Origin: Actinomadura sp. DC4
Lineage (GTDB): Bacteria > Actinomycetota > Actinomycetes > Streptosporangiales > Streptosporangiaceae
Assembly (NCBI RefSeq): GCF_030406325.1
Contig: NZ_JAUEQY010000004.1
Coordinates: 124,001-188,000, forward strand
Direction of reading: 5' to 3'
Length of the DNA stretch: 64,000 nt
Shown: positions 35,241 through 44,520 of the stretch, in pieces
How the letters are laid out: every line of letters begins with the position of its first letter
Numbering within the stretch: position 1 is the first letter of the stretch
Position numbers and translations under genes: made by a program
The notes under the pieces: generated by a model
The model's input: only the letters and a program-made list of their open reading frames with translations
Told to the model about the DNA's origin: nothing
Databases searched by the model: none

Positions 35241-35651
35241 TCAGCCGCTGACGTCGGGGCCGGCGCGGGTGATCGTCGTGCGCACCAGCACGCGACGGTC
35301 GCGCTTCATGGCCTCGCGGTATTCGTCCCAGTCCGGATGTTCACCAGAGATCATCCGGTAGTAGTCGACCAGCGGTTCGATCGCCTCGGGCAGGTGCAGC
35401 ACCTCGGCCTCGCCGTCGACCTGGACCCAGTCACCGAAGAACGCGTCGGTGAACAGGCAGAACGTCACGTGTGGGTCGCGGAGCAGGTTGCGGGTCTTGG
35501 CCGCGGTCTCGCGCGTGCTGACGATGATCCGTCCTGCGGCGTCGACGGCGCAGATGACGGGTGAGGTCTGCGGGCGGCCATCGGCATGACGCGTGATCAT
35601 GACCGCCCGGTGGTGTTCACGGGCGAAGTCGCGGGCCCGGCTCGGCTCCAC
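35241..35651 (-). CDS. PPOX-class F420/flavin-dependent oxidoreductase
   Basis: A 136-residue split-barrel protein of the pyridoxamine 5'-phosphate oxidase-like superfamily. AVMITRHADGRPQTSPVICA near the N-terminus, STRETAAKTRNLLRDPHVTF in the middle, and DWVQVDGEAEV are characteristic of actinobacterial F420-dependent members. These reduce or oxidise small substrates using F420; the substrate is unknown. It starts at a GTG (35649-35651), six bases after the stop of the small DUF4287 gene on the same strand. Confidence 0.82.
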   Translation of the reverse strand: MEPSRARDFAREHHRAVMITRHADGRPQTSPVICAVDAAGRIIVSTRETAAKTRNLLRDPHVTFCLFTDAFFGDWVQVDGEAEVLHLPEAIEPLVDYYRMISGEHPDWDEYREAMKRDRRVLVRTTITRAGPDVSG

Positions 35652-35657
35652 GGAAAG

Positions 35658-35885
35658 CTAGAAGCGTACGGCGCGCCGGTGCAGCTCGTGCTCGTGCACG
35701 AGGGCGACCGCGTAGCCGTGGGAGAGTCCGTGCTCGTCCGCCAGCCAGTTGACCCTCTCGTCACATCGGAGGAAGGAAGGGCCGGATTCTATGGCTTCGA
35801 ACCACTCGGGGAGGTCACGTCCTGTGACTTTCGGGATGCGTGCGATGAGATTCTTGTGCGTCTCCGGTGAGTGGTTCAAAGACAT
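35658..35885 (-). CDS. DUF4287 domain small protein
   Basis: A 75-residue protein (from MSLNHSPETHKNLIARIP) containing the DUF4287 core TGRDLPEWFEAIESG and the WLADEHGLSHGYAVALVHEH helix. The function is unknown. In longer relatives this domain is fused to a DUF5655 domain. The ATG at 35883-35885 has AGGAGGTG directly upstream, so the frame from 35930 is not the true start. It is likely co-transcribed with the PPOX gene, six bases further. Confidence 0.8.
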   Translation of the reverse strand: MSLNHSPETHKNLIARIPKVTGRDLPEWFEAIESGPSFLRCDERVNWLADEHGLSHGYAVALVHEHELHRRAVRF

Positions 35886-36028
35886 AGGCACCTCCTGGCT
35901 AGGCGTGCTTGCTTTGTGACGACTCTGCAACAGGGAGGCTCATCGCACAACCCCCCTGGGGCGACCTTTCTGTCACGGCAAGTAGATCGTCGATAACGTA
36001 GCGTGCTCGTTTCATTACGAGCCGCTAA

Positions 36029-36072
36029 CGCCCTGGTTGCGGGATGCTTAAGCGACCCCGCTCACCAGGGCG
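36029..36072 (-). terminator. hairpin terminator of the thiolase gene
   Basis: An outer stem CGCCCTGG/CCAGGGCG and an inner stem GCGGG/CCCGC form an interrupted hairpin about 20 bases past the thiolase stop on the minus strand. The tail is not T-rich. Confidence 0.45.
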
Positions 36073-36090
36073 GACGAAGCAAAAACGGGC

Positions 36091-37311
36091 TCAGCTGAGG
36101 CGCTCGAAGACCATCGCCATGCCCTGGCCGCCACCGACGCACATGGTCTCCAGACCGAGCGTCTTGTCGCGCGTCCGAAGGCCGTTCATCAGGGTGCCGG
36201 CGATGCGCGCTCCGGTCATCCCGAACGGGTGGCCGACCGCGATCGCACCCCCGTTGACGTTGAGCTTGTCGATGTCGACGCCGAGCTGACGGTAGGACGG
36301 GATCACCTGTGCGGCGAACGCCTCGTTGATCTCCACGAGGTCGATGTCGTCGATGGTGAGGCCGGCGAGCTTGAGCGCCCGCCGGGACGCCTCCACGGGC
36401 CCGAGGCCCATGATCTCCGGGGAGAGTGCGGAGACCCCTGAGGACACGATGCGGGCGAGCGGAGTCAGGCCCAGTTCGGCGGCCTTGGTGTCGCTCATGA
36501 TGACGAGCGCGGCGGCGCCGTCGTTGAGGGGGCAGCAGTTACCCGCCGTGATCGTGCCGTCGGGGCGGAACGAGGGCTTCAGCCCCGAGACCTTTTCCAG
36601 AGTGGTGCCGGCGCGCGGGCCGTCGTCCTTGGAGACCACGGTGCCGTCCGGTAGTTCGACCGGGATGATCTCGCGCTCGAAGAAGCCGTTCTTGATCGCC
36701 TCTTCGGCGTTGTTCTGCGACCGTACGCCGAACTCGTCCTGCTCGGCCCGCGTGATGCCGTGCAGTTCGGCGACGTTCTCCGCCGTCTGCCCCATCGCGA
36801 TGTAGACGTCGGGGAGCTCGCCGTCCTCGCGCGGGTCGTGCCAGGCGTCCTCGCCGCCCTCCGCGCGCTTGGCCGTACGGGTCTGCGCCCCGGTGTACTG
36901 GGGGTTCATGGTGTCGGGGAGGCCGTCGCTGCTGCCCTTGGCGAAGCGGCTCACCATCTCGACGCCGGCCGAGACGATCACGTCGGCCTCGCCCGCCTTG
37001 ATGGCGTGGAAGGCCATGCGCGTCGTCTGGAGCGAGGAGGAGCAGTAGCGCGTGACGGTCGCGCCCGGCACGGTGTCGTGACCGAGCAGCACGGCCACCA
37101 CACGCGCCATGTTGTAACCCTGCTCGCCGCCGGGCAGGCCGCAGCCGAGGAGCAGGTCGTCGATGTCGGCGGGGTCGAGCTCGGGGACCTTGTCGAGCGC
37201 CGCGCGCACGATGCGGGCGGTGAGGTCGTCGGGACGAAGATCCTTCAGCGATCCCTTGAACGCCCGACCGATCGGGGAACGCGCGGTCGCGACGATGACA
37301 GCCTCAGGCAT
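36091..37311 (-). CDS. acetyl-CoA acetyltransferase (thiolase)
   Basis: A 406-residue thiolase. The acyl-accepting cysteine is Cys90 in TRYCSSSLQTT. The EINEAFA helix, NVNGGAIAVGHPFGMTGAR (catalytic His) and MCVGGGQGMA (second Cys) complete the active site. It joins or splits acyl-CoA by Claisen chemistry. The long insertion with GEDAWHDPREDGELPDVYIA is seen in FadA-type beta-oxidation thiolases of actinobacteria. It stands alone on the minus strand, with no beta-oxidation partner beside it, so degradative or biosynthetic use cannot be settled. Confidence 0.93.
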   Translation of the reverse strand: MPEAVIVATARSPIGRAFKGSLKDLRPDDLTARIVRAALDKVPELDPADIDDLLLGCGLPGGEQGYNMARVVAVLLGHDTVPGATVTRYCSSSLQTTRMAFHAIKAGEADVIVSAGVEMVSRFAKGSSDGLPDTMNPQYTGAQTRTAKRAEGGEDAWHDPREDGELPDVYIAMGQTAENVAELHGITRAEQDEFGVRSQNNAEEAIKNGFFEREIIPVELPDGTVVSKDDGPRAGTTLEKVSGLKPSFRPDGTITAGNCCPLNDGAAALVIMSDTKAAELGLTPLARIVSSGVSALSPEIMGLGPVEASRRALKLAGLTIDDIDLVEINEAFAAQVIPSYRQLGVDIDKLNVNGGAIAVGHPFGMTGARIAGTLMNGLRTRDKTLGLETMCVGGGQGMAMVFERLS

Positions 37312-37423
37312 TACGGGTCTCCCTCATCTCGGCCTCGCACGGCCCCGCCGGGCATTCGTTGCTGGATGCCCGTTTCGCAGGCTACTGCGTGCGGGAGCCG
37401 ATTCCTACTGGAGGGTAGCAAAG

Positions 37424-38779
37424 CTATTGGTACATTCCCGGACTCGTGCCGTCGCCGTCGTGGACGCCGTGAATGCCGCCGTGCTCGTCCCGCCAGACGC
37501 GCCAGCCGCCGACCGCGCCGGTGTACCAGCTCGGCGGCGCCGTGCTCGCCGCGTCGAGCCGCCGCCCGGTCTTCAGGTCGTAGGGGCACAGCGCGGCGAT
37601 GGGATAGAAGCCGTTCTGTCCGGTGATCTTCAGCGGGGTCGGGGTCGTCGTGCAGAACGACCAGCCGGGCTCGTGCCCGCCCCGCGCCTTGCCGGTGTGC
37701 AGGTCGTACATGTATCCGGGCTTGTCGTGGGCGAGGAAGCCGACCGCCGACAGGTCGCGCGGGAAGGCCAGCCACCAGTTGGCCTGCGGCGCGCCTGTGG
37801 CGCCCAGCCGGTGGACCGCGCGGCCGGTGCGGGGGTCGAGCTGGGTGAAGCCGCCGTAGCGGTCGGCGTTGTCGACCTCGCGGGTGATCAGCGCGACCGC
37901 CGGGTTGGCGCTGGGGTACACCCGGAGCAGGCGCTTGCGGGCCCACTGCTGCTTTCCGTCGGACAGCCGCAGCGAGAAGAACCCGAAGGCGGACAGCGGG
38001 CCGTTGTTGCGTGTCTGGTAGGGCGCGACATAGCCGACGAGCGTGTCACCGGACGCGCCGAACGCCCAGCCGCCGGACAGGTCGGCCCCGCGGCCGAGCG
38101 CGCTCTCCACCGGGAACGCCCAGGCGGCCTTGCCGGTCGCCAGGTCGTGGGCCTCGACCGAGGGGTGGGCGGACATGCGGAACAGCACGACGCGTCCCGG
38201 CCCGGCCCACTCGACCTCGGCCACGCCCGGCAGATGCCAGACCTGCTTGCCGGTGGCCGGGTTGAGCACGGCGAAGGCTGCGGACTTGCGCGCGGTGGCC
38301 TCGGACACGCACAGCAGGTCACCGCAGGCGGCCGGGCCGAACGTCGTGCCGACCGCGCGCGTCCAGCGCTGCGCGCCCGTACGGGCGTCGCGGGCGACCA
38401 GGGCCGCGCCGCGTCCGCGTGCCTCGACGCTCGCCACGATCGGACGAGCGGCCGGGCCGGCGACGGCCGGCGGTGCGACGCCCATGGCGGCCGGCCGGCC
38501 GGAGATCACCGACGGCCTGGCCCACAGCCGCTTTCCGTCGCGTACGTCGCTGACGACCGTCCGGAGACGGCCGTCCGGGCGCAGCCCGGTGACGGCCGTG
38601 ACACCGGATCCGATCACGGGCCGGCTGACCGCGTTGACGGCCGTGTCGCTCCAGGCGGGTCTGGTGGCGGCGGCACCGCCGGACGTCGCGTGGGAGCCCC
38701 CGCACGCGACCGCGCCGAGGAGCAGCATGCCGATATGTGCTGGAATGAAAGCGGAACGTAGTCGTCGATGCGTCGCCAC
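37424..38779 (-). CDS. PQQ-like beta-propeller lipoprotein
   Basis: A 451-residue exported protein. From GTG 38777-38779 a signal peptide ends in LLGAVACGG, so Cys26 is the probable lipidated residue. The body shows repeated propeller blades with the D-x-x-TG-x-x-x-W signature (DARTGAQRW, NPATGKQVW, DLATGKAAW, LSDGKQQWA, DPRTGRAV). No catalytic quinone-site residues were recognised, so it is likely a binding or assembly protein outside the membrane. GAAGGAG sits eight bases before the chosen GTG. The open frame extends 48 codons further but has no signal peptide at its start. Confidence 0.8.
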   Translation of the reverse strand: MATHRRLRSAFIPAHIGMLLLGAVACGGSHATSGGAAATRPAWSDTAVNAVSRPVIGSGVTAVTGLRPDGRLRTVVSDVRDGKRLWARPSVISGRPAAMGVAPPAVAGPAARPIVASVEARGRGAALVARDARTGAQRWTRAVGTTFGPAACGDLLCVSEATARKSAAFAVLNPATGKQVWHLPGVAEVEWAGPGRVVLFRMSAHPSVEAHDLATGKAAWAFPVESALGRGADLSGGWAFGASGDTLVGYVAPYQTRNNGPLSAFGFFSLRLSDGKQQWARKRLLRVYPSANPAVALITREVDNADRYGGFTQLDPRTGRAVHRLGATGAPQANWWLAFPRDLSAVGFLAHDKPGYMYDLHTGKARGGHEPGWSFCTTTPTPLKITGQNGFYPIAALCPYDLKTGRRLDAASTAPPSWYTGAVGGWRVWRDEHGGIHGVHDGDGTSPGMYQ

Positions 38780-38911
38780 GGCCGGGTCTCCTTCGAGGGT
38801 TTGAGCGCCGGTCGAGGCTAGCAGCGAAGGGTGACCGTTCGCAGACGGAACGTGACCATGAGTGTGGGGTACCTTCTGAGCGAAACTGTTACGACCGACA
38901 AGGACGTCGTG

Positions 38912-40282
38912 GTGCGAGTTCACAACTCACTGACCGAGCTCATGGGGGACACCCCCCTGTTGCGGCTCCGCAAGGTCACGGCCGGAGCACCGGCACAGGT
39001 GCTGGCCAAGGTCGAGTACTTCAATCCGGGCGGGTCGGTCAAAGACCGGATCGCCGTACGGATGATCGAGGCCGCCGAGGCCTCCGGCGCGCTGCGCCCC
39101 GGTGGCACGATCGTCGAGCCGACCTCGGGCAACACCGGTGTCGGCCTGGCCATCGTCGCCCAGGAGAAGGGCTACCGGTGCGTCTTCGTCTGCCCCGACA
39201 AGGTGGCCGGCGACAAGATCGCGGTGCTGCGGGCGTACGGGGCCGAGGTCGTCGTCTGCCCCTCGGCCGTCGCGCCGGAGCACCCGGAGTCCTACTACTC
39301 CGTCTCCGACCGTCTCGCCGCGGACACCCCGGGCGGATGGAAGCCGGACCAGTACGCCAACCCGAACAACCCGCGCTCACACTACGAGACCACCGGCCCG
39401 GAGATCTGGGAGCAGACCGAGGGCCGGATCACGCACTTCGTCGCCGGCATCGGCACCGGGGGCACGATCACCGGCACCGGGCGCTACCTCAAGGAGGTCT
39501 CGGACGGCCGGGTGCAGATCATCGGCGCCGACCCCGAGGGCTCGGTCTACTCCGGTGGCAGCGGCCGTCCCTACCTCGTCGAGGGCGTCGGTGAGGACAT
39601 CTGGCCCGAGACCTATGACCGGGGCATCTGCGACCGGGTCATCGCGGTGAGCGACAAGGACTCCTTCACCATGACGCGGCGGCTCGCCCGGGAGGAGGCG
39701 CTGCTCGTCGGCGGCTCGTGCGGGCTCGCCGCCGTCGCGGCGATCCAGGTCGCGGCCGAGGCCGGGCCCGACGACGTGGTCGTCGTGCTGCTGCCCGACG
39801 GCGGGCGCGGCTACCTGTCGAAGATCTTCAACGACGACTGGATGGCCGACTACGGCTTCCTGACCTCCGAGACCGAGGAGCCGCGCATCTGCGACGTCTT
39901 GTCGCGGAAGGGCACGGGGCTGCCGGAGTTCGTGCACGTCCACCCGCACGAGTCGGTCGGCACCGCCGTCGCGATCCTGCGGGAGTACGACGTGTCGCAG
40001 CTTCCGGTCATGAAGGAGGAGCCGCCGGTCATGGCGGCCGAGGTCATCGGCTCGGTCGGCGAGCGCGACCTGCTCGAGGCCCTGGTCACCGGCCGGGCCG
40101 GCGCGGACGACCCGCTCGAGGAGCACATGTCGCCGCCGCTGCCGATGGTGGGCTCGGGCGAGCCGGTGAGCGAGGCCGTCGGTGTGCTGGAGAAGGCCGG
40201 TGCGGCCGTCGTCCTGGTCGACGGAAAGCCGGCCGGCCTCATCACCCGCCAGGACCTCCTCGCCTTCCTCGCCGGCGGCTGA
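38912..40282 (+). CDS. cystathionine beta-synthase
   Basis: A 456-residue PLP enzyme. The PLP lysine lies in NPGGSVKDRIA, PTSGNTGVGLAI binds the substrate carboxylate, and GTGGTITGTGRYLKE binds the PLP phosphate. After residue ~330 come two CBS domains (VGTAVAILREYDVSQLPVM and EAVGVLEKAGAAVVLVD). This architecture is that of cystathionine beta-synthase, which joins serine and homocysteine; the catalytic half alone could also be a cysteine synthase. The start is GTG 38912, seven bases after AAGGA. Upstream frames are not conserved. Cystathionine gamma-synthase lies 2.4 kb away, so transsulfuration is encoded locally. Confidence 0.9.
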   Translation: MRVHNSLTELMGDTPLLRLRKVTAGAPAQVLAKVEYFNPGGSVKDRIAVRMIEAAEASGALRPGGTIVEPTSGNTGVGLAIVAQEKGYRCVFVCPDKVAGDKIAVLRAYGAEVVVCPSAVAPEHPESYYSVSDRLAADTPGGWKPDQYANPNNPRSHYETTGPEIWEQTEGRITHFVAGIGTGGTITGTGRYLKEVSDGRVQIIGADPEGSVYSGGSGRPYLVEGVGEDIWPETYDRGICDRVIAVSDKDSFTMTRRLAREEALLVGGSCGLAAVAAIQVAAEAGPDDVVVVLLPDGGRGYLSKIFNDDWMADYGFLTSETEEPRICDVLSRKGTGLPEFVHVHPHESVGTAVAILREYDVSQLPVMKEEPPVMAAEVIGSVGERDLLEALVTGRAGADDPLEEHMSPPLPMVGSGEPVSEAVGVLEKAGAAVVLVDGKPAGLITRQDLLAFLAGG

Positions 40283-40295
40283 CCCTGAGACGAAG

Positions 40296-40330
40296 AACGC
40301 CCGGCGGCGCGAATCGCGCCGCCGGGCGTT
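40296..40330. terminator. bidirectional terminator
   Basis: A perfect 16-bp stem (AACGCCCGGCGGCGCG) with a three-base loop lies between the convergent stops of the cystathionine beta-synthase gene (40282) and the MMPL gene (40352). It ends in GTT on the plus strand and in GTTCTT on the minus strand. Confidence 0.8.
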
Positions 40331-40351
40331 CCCCTGACGAGTCCGGCCCGG

Positions 40352-42511
40352 TCAGTTAGGCCGGCCTGCCAGCTCGTACGGCTCTTCCGAGGGGTCGACG
40401 CCGTTCTTCGCACGGTCCGCGTGGCCCGGCCACCAGGCCGCGTGCCCGACCAGCGCGGTGATCGAGGGTACGAAGAAGGTAGAGACCACGAAGGCCGACA
40501 GCAGGATGCCGATCGCCACGCCGAACCCGATCTGGGCCAGGAACGACATCGGCGACAGCACGAGCACGGCGAACGTGCCGGCGAGGATGACGCCCGCCGC
40601 TGCCACGGTCGGCCCGGCGTGCTGGATGCCGACGGCGGCGGCGCGCCGCGGCTCGTGTCCCTCGCGCGCCTCCTCGCGGAGTCGCGCGATCATCAGGATG
40701 TTGTAGTCGGTCCCGATGGCCAGCACGAACAGGTACAAGATGATGGGCATCTGGAACATCAGCCCGTCCTTGCCCTCCGCGCCCTGGAACAGCGCCACGG
40801 TCGCGCCGAGCGTCGCGGTGAACCCGAGGAGCACCGCCACCACCAGGTAGACCGGGGCGACCAGCGCGCGCAGCAGCAGGGCCAGGATGATCGCGATCAG
40901 CGCCACGGCCACCGGCAGGATCACCGACAGGTCGCGGGTGTTCACCTTGTTGATGTCACCGAAGATCGCCGTCGTGCCGCCCACCAGCACCTTCGTGCCG
41001 GGAGGGGCGTTCTGGTGCACGTAGTCCTTCAGCGGCCCCTTGACCAGGTCGATGGCCTCGTTGGAGTTGGGGTTGAGCTTCAGGACGACGCCGATCTTGG
41101 CGACGGTCTTGTCCGGGTTGAGCTGGGCCGGCTGTGCCTGGCCGACGCCGTCGGCCTTGGCGATCTTCTGCCGGAACTGCTCCAGTACCTGGGGGTCGAG
41201 CCGGCCGTTGCCCTGCACGTAGACCTCGGTCGGGTCCGTCAGACCCGGCGGGAGGCTGCTGCGTAGGTCGTTCAGCGCCTTGGCGGACTCGGTGTTCTGC
41301 GGCTGTCCGGCGCTGAAGTCGTAGTCGGCCTTGAACCCGAGCGCCGCGCTGGCCAGGACGATCAGCACGAAGCCGGAGGCGACCGCGGTCACGAGCGGAC
41401 GGCGGCCCACCGCGTTGCCGAGCCGCGTGTACATGCTGGCCTTCGGCTCGGTCTTCCAGGACTTCGAGGGCCAGAAGACCGCGCGTCCCATCAGCGACAC
41501 GACCGCCGGCACGAGCGTGAGCGCCGTGATCAGCATGACGCCGACCGCGATCGCGAGCTGCGGGCCGAGGGCGCCGAAGGACTTGAACTTGGCGAGCAGC
41601 AGCACCAGGAAGGCGATGATGACCGCTCCCGCGGCCGACGCGATGGCCTCGCCGACGCGCTCGACCGTGACCATCATCGCGGTCTTCTTGTCCTCACCGA
41701 GGCGCAGGCGCTCCCGGTAGCGGAAGAGAAGGAACAGGATGTAGTCGGTGCCGATGCCGTACAGCACGATGAGGATCAGCTGACTGAAACTCGCGTCGAA
41801 CTTCAGGTCGAACGCCTTGCCGATGATCGCGGAGACCGCGTTCGAGACCTCCAGCACGATGCCGATCACGAAGATCGGCAGGAGGGCCGCGATCGGGGCG
41901 CGGAAGATGATCAGGATCAATGCGATGATCAGGACGACCGTCGCGATGCCGATCAGCGCCATCGTCTTGTTGTCGGACTCGGCGTTGTCGATCGTGCTGG
42001 AGACGTTGCCGCTCACGCCATAGTGCAGGCCGGTGCCCTGGAACGCCGGAGTGGCGGCCAGGCGCAGCTTCTTGACGGCGGTCTCGTTCGCCTTCTCCAG
42101 CTTCTCGTCGGCCCAGCTGGTCGGCAGCGGGACGGCGACGATCTGGATCTTGTGGTTCTGCGACAGGGTCTGCGGGCCGGTCACCAGCGTGGTCACGCCG
42201 GGAACGTGCTTCGCCTGAAGATCCTTGGCGATCTGGCCGATCTTCTGGGTGTCCGCGGCGGTGAGGGCCTGGCCGTCACTCCGCTTGACGACCATGAGTT
42301 CGTTGCTGACCTTCGTGCTGCCGCTGGGGAAGGCCCGGTCCGCCAGCTTCCCCGCCTGGACCGACTCGTACTTGGTGGGCAGGAAGTCCTGCTGGTCAGA
42401 ATGCGTATCGAGCTTCGGTGCGAGCGCGACGGCGGCGGCGGCAGCCACCAGCCAGATCACGATCGTCCACCATGGGTGTCGTACGACGGTACGCCCCAGC
42501 CATCCGAACAC
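40352..42511 (-). CDS. MMPL/RND family transporter
   Basis: A 719-residue membrane protein with two homologous halves of six helices, each after a large extracytoplasmic loop. The proton-relay motif is seen twice: YGIGTDYILFLLFRYRE in the first half and AIGTDYNILMIARLREE in the second. This is the MMPL type found in actinobacteria, which exports lipids or lipopeptides, or resists toxic compounds. The substrate is unknown. The C-terminal tail is short and polar. The gene is divergent from the cystathionine gamma-synthase gene and convergent with the beta-synthase gene. Confidence 0.9.
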   Translation of the reverse strand: MFGWLGRTVVRHPWWTIVIWLVAAAAAVALAPKLDTHSDQQDFLPTKYESVQAGKLADRAFPSGSTKVSNELMVVKRSDGQALTAADTQKIGQIAKDLQAKHVPGVTTLVTGPQTLSQNHKIQIVAVPLPTSWADEKLEKANETAVKKLRLAATPAFQGTGLHYGVSGNVSSTIDNAESDNKTMALIGIATVVLIIALILIIFRAPIAALLPIFVIGIVLEVSNAVSAIIGKAFDLKFDASFSQLILIVLYGIGTDYILFLLFRYRERLRLGEDKKTAMMVTVERVGEAIASAAGAVIIAFLVLLLAKFKSFGALGPQLAIAVGVMLITALTLVPAVVSLMGRAVFWPSKSWKTEPKASMYTRLGNAVGRRPLVTAVASGFVLIVLASAALGFKADYDFSAGQPQNTESAKALNDLRSSLPPGLTDPTEVYVQGNGRLDPQVLEQFRQKIAKADGVGQAQPAQLNPDKTVAKIGVVLKLNPNSNEAIDLVKGPLKDYVHQNAPPGTKVLVGGTTAIFGDINKVNTRDLSVILPVAVALIAIILALLLRALVAPVYLVVAVLLGFTATLGATVALFQGAEGKDGLMFQMPIILYLFVLAIGTDYNILMIARLREEAREGHEPRRAAAVGIQHAGPTVAAAGVILAGTFAVLVLSPMSFLAQIGFGVAIGILLSAFVVSTFFVPSITALVGHAAWWPGHADRAKNGVDPSEEPYELAGRPN

Positions 42512-42686
42512 GGGTGGCTTCCTCTCATGAGATCTGATTGTCCATACGAAGGTAAGGGACCCGGGGGACTGTTACCTCCCCACTTGAGGCGAGATCGGCG
42601 CTCGTACCTGTGGGGGAGAAGTCTCATCCCTGGGTATGGCTCACTGTTGGTGCGGCTGTGTCTATGGACGTACTAGCCTCACGTGC

Positions 42687-43841
42687 ATGGACGGTTTCAA
42701 CGACGTGACCGGCTTCGACACACTTGCCATTCACGCTGGCCAGGAGCCCGACCCCGCCACCGGGGCGGTCGTTCCGCCGATATATCAGGTGTCCACCTAC
42801 AAACAGGACGGCATCGGGGGGCTGCGCGGCGGCTTCGAGTACAGCCGTACCGCCAACCCGACCCGGGCGGCGCTGGAGGAGTGTCTCGCGGCACTCGAGG
42901 GTGGCGTACGCGGGCTGGCGTTCGCCTCCGGCATGGCCGCCGAGGACACGCTGCTGCGCGCGATCTGCAAGCCGGGCGACCACGTGATCATTCCGGACGA
43001 CGCGTACGGCGGCACGTACCGGCTGGTCGCCAAGGTCCTGGCGCCGTGGGGCCTGGAGTACGACCCGGTGCCGGTGAGCAGCGTGGACGCCGTACGAGCC
43101 GCCGTCCGGCCCGAGACCAAGGTCATCTGGGTGGAGACGCCGACCAACCCGCTGCTCGGCATCGCCGACATCGCGGCGCTGGCGCAGGTCGCGCACGACG
43201 CCGGCGCGCTGCTCGTCGTCGACAACACGTTCGCCTCGCCGTACCTCCAGCGGCCGCTCGCGCTCGGCGCCGACGTGGTCGTGCACTCGACGACGAAGTA
43301 CCTCGGCGGCCACTCCGACGTGCTCGGCGGCGCGCTGGTGGTCGGCGACGTCGGCCTCGGCGCCGAGCTGGCCTTCCACCAGAACTCCATGGGTGCCGTC
43401 GGCGGCCCGTTCGACGCCTGGCTGACCCTGCGCGGCGTCAAGACGCTCGGCGTGCGCATGGACCGGCACTGCGCCAACGCCTCGCGGATCGCCGAGTTCC
43501 TGCTCCGGCACCCGAAGGTCGCCTCGGTCCGCTATCCGGGACTGCCCGACCACCCGGGCCACGAGGTCGCGGCCAAGCAGATGCGGGGGTTCGGCGGCAT
43601 CGTGTCCTTCCAGCTCACCGGCGGCGAGGAGGAGGCCGTACGCGTGTGCGAGAGCGCCCGGCTGTTCATCCTCGGCGAGTCGCTCGGCGGCGTCGAGTCG
43701 CTGATCGAGCACCCGGCGCGCATGACCCACGCCTCGGTGGCGGGGTCTCCGCTGGAGGTGCCGGCCGACCTCGTACGCCTGTCGGTGGGCATCGAGGACG
43801 CCGACGACCTGCTGGCCGACCTGGAGCGCGCGCTCGGCTGA
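42687..43841 (+). CDS. cystathionine gamma-synthase (or gamma-lyase)
   Basis: A 384-residue Cys/Met-metabolism PLP enzyme. The PLP-binding lysine is in HSTTKYLGGHSDVLGG, YSRTANPTRAALEECLA gives the Tyr/Arg that contact the neighbouring subunit's PLP, and GGVESLIEHPARMTHAS is the C-terminal signature. It makes or breaks cystathionine; gamma-synthase or gamma-lyase cannot be separated by eye. The ATG at 42687 lacks a Shine-Dalgarno, and a TACTAG/TAGCCT sequence 8-13 bases upstream suggests leaderless expression. The open frame from 42636 has a non-conserved start. Confidence 0.9.
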   Translation: MDGFNDVTGFDTLAIHAGQEPDPATGAVVPPIYQVSTYKQDGIGGLRGGFEYSRTANPTRAALEECLAALEGGVRGLAFASGMAAEDTLLRAICKPGDHVIIPDDAYGGTYRLVAKVLAPWGLEYDPVPVSSVDAVRAAVRPETKVIWVETPTNPLLGIADIAALAQVAHDAGALLVVDNTFASPYLQRPLALGADVVVHSTTKYLGGHSDVLGGALVVGDVGLGAELAFHQNSMGAVGGPFDAWLTLRGVKTLGVRMDRHCANASRIAEFLLRHPKVASVRYPGLPDHPGHEVAAKQMRGFGGIVSFQLTGGEEEAVRVCESARLFILGESLGGVESLIEHPARMTHASVAGSPLEVPADLVRLSVGIEDADDLLADLERALG

Positions 43842-43850
43842 GCCGGGAGG

Positions 43851-44429
43851 TCAGCCGTTCCAGACCATCAGCACGAGGATGACGATCCAGATCAGCGCGA
43901 CGACGCCGGAGATCGTGGCGATGCGGCCCGTCTCCACGCGCGCGAGCTCGCGGTCCGCCGGGGCCGGCTTCGGCTCCGGCGGCTCGGGGGCCTTCGACGG
44001 CTCGGTCCCGGCCTCGTCGGCCGGGACTCCGGCGACGGGCTTGTCGGTCGGCGCTGTCGTCTCGGGCGCGCGCGGGGCCTCGGCCGCCGCCGGGCGGCGC
44101 TCCGCGGCGGCCAGCTCGATCTTGTGCAGCGCCTTGCGCTGGTCGCGCTCGACGATGAACAGCAGCACGAACGCCACGATGAACAGCGTCATCGACGCCG
44201 ACAGCCAGACGTGGTTGAACTTTCCGTGCGCCAGGAGCAGGCCGAACAGGAAGATGCCCAGCGTCGCGAGCCCGTAGATGCGGGTCAGCCGGTTGAGGTA
44301 GCGCACGACCGAGGCGTCGGCGCGCCGGATGTAGCGCGGCGTCGCCATCGTCGCGGCGGTTATCGGCCCCAGTGCGAAGATCGCGAAGCCGATGTGCAAG
44401 ATCAGGAGCAGGCGATCACCACTGGACAT
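43851..44429 (-). CDS. four-helix membrane protein of unknown function (DUF2269-like)
   Basis: A 192-residue protein with three hydrophobic helices near the N-terminus (LLLILHIGFAIFALGPITAA, YGLATLGIFLFGLLLA, MTLFIVAFVLLFIVE), then a long charged Pro/Ala/Glu linker (about residues 105-165) and a last helix (ISGVVALIWIVILVLMVW). The N-terminal part resembles DUF2269-type integral membrane proteins, but the assignment is tentative. It is convergent with the cystathionine gamma-synthase gene, with nine bases between the stops. Confidence 0.65.
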   Translation of the reverse strand: MSSGDRLLLILHIGFAIFALGPITAATMATPRYIRRADASVVRYLNRLTRIYGLATLGIFLFGLLLAHGKFNHVWLSASMTLFIVAFVLLFIVERDQRKALHKIELAAAERRPAAAEAPRAPETTAPTDKPVAGVPADEAGTEPSKAPEPPEPKPAPADRELARVETGRIATISGVVALIWIVILVLMVWNG

Positions 44430-44488
44430 GGGTAGACCCTAGCGGTCGCCACCCGTCGCGACCAGTGCACCCTCCGGTCACTCCGCGT

Positions 44489-44516
44489 GAGGGCGGCCCG
44501 GGGCCGGGCCGCCCTC
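44489..44516 (-). terminator. hairpin terminator of the VWA gene
   Basis: GAGGGCGGCCCGG pairs with CCGGGCCGCCCTC immediately past the VWA stop at 44521. The loop is tight, so the effective stem is about 12 bp. Confidence 0.6.
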
Positions 44517-44520
44517 GGCG

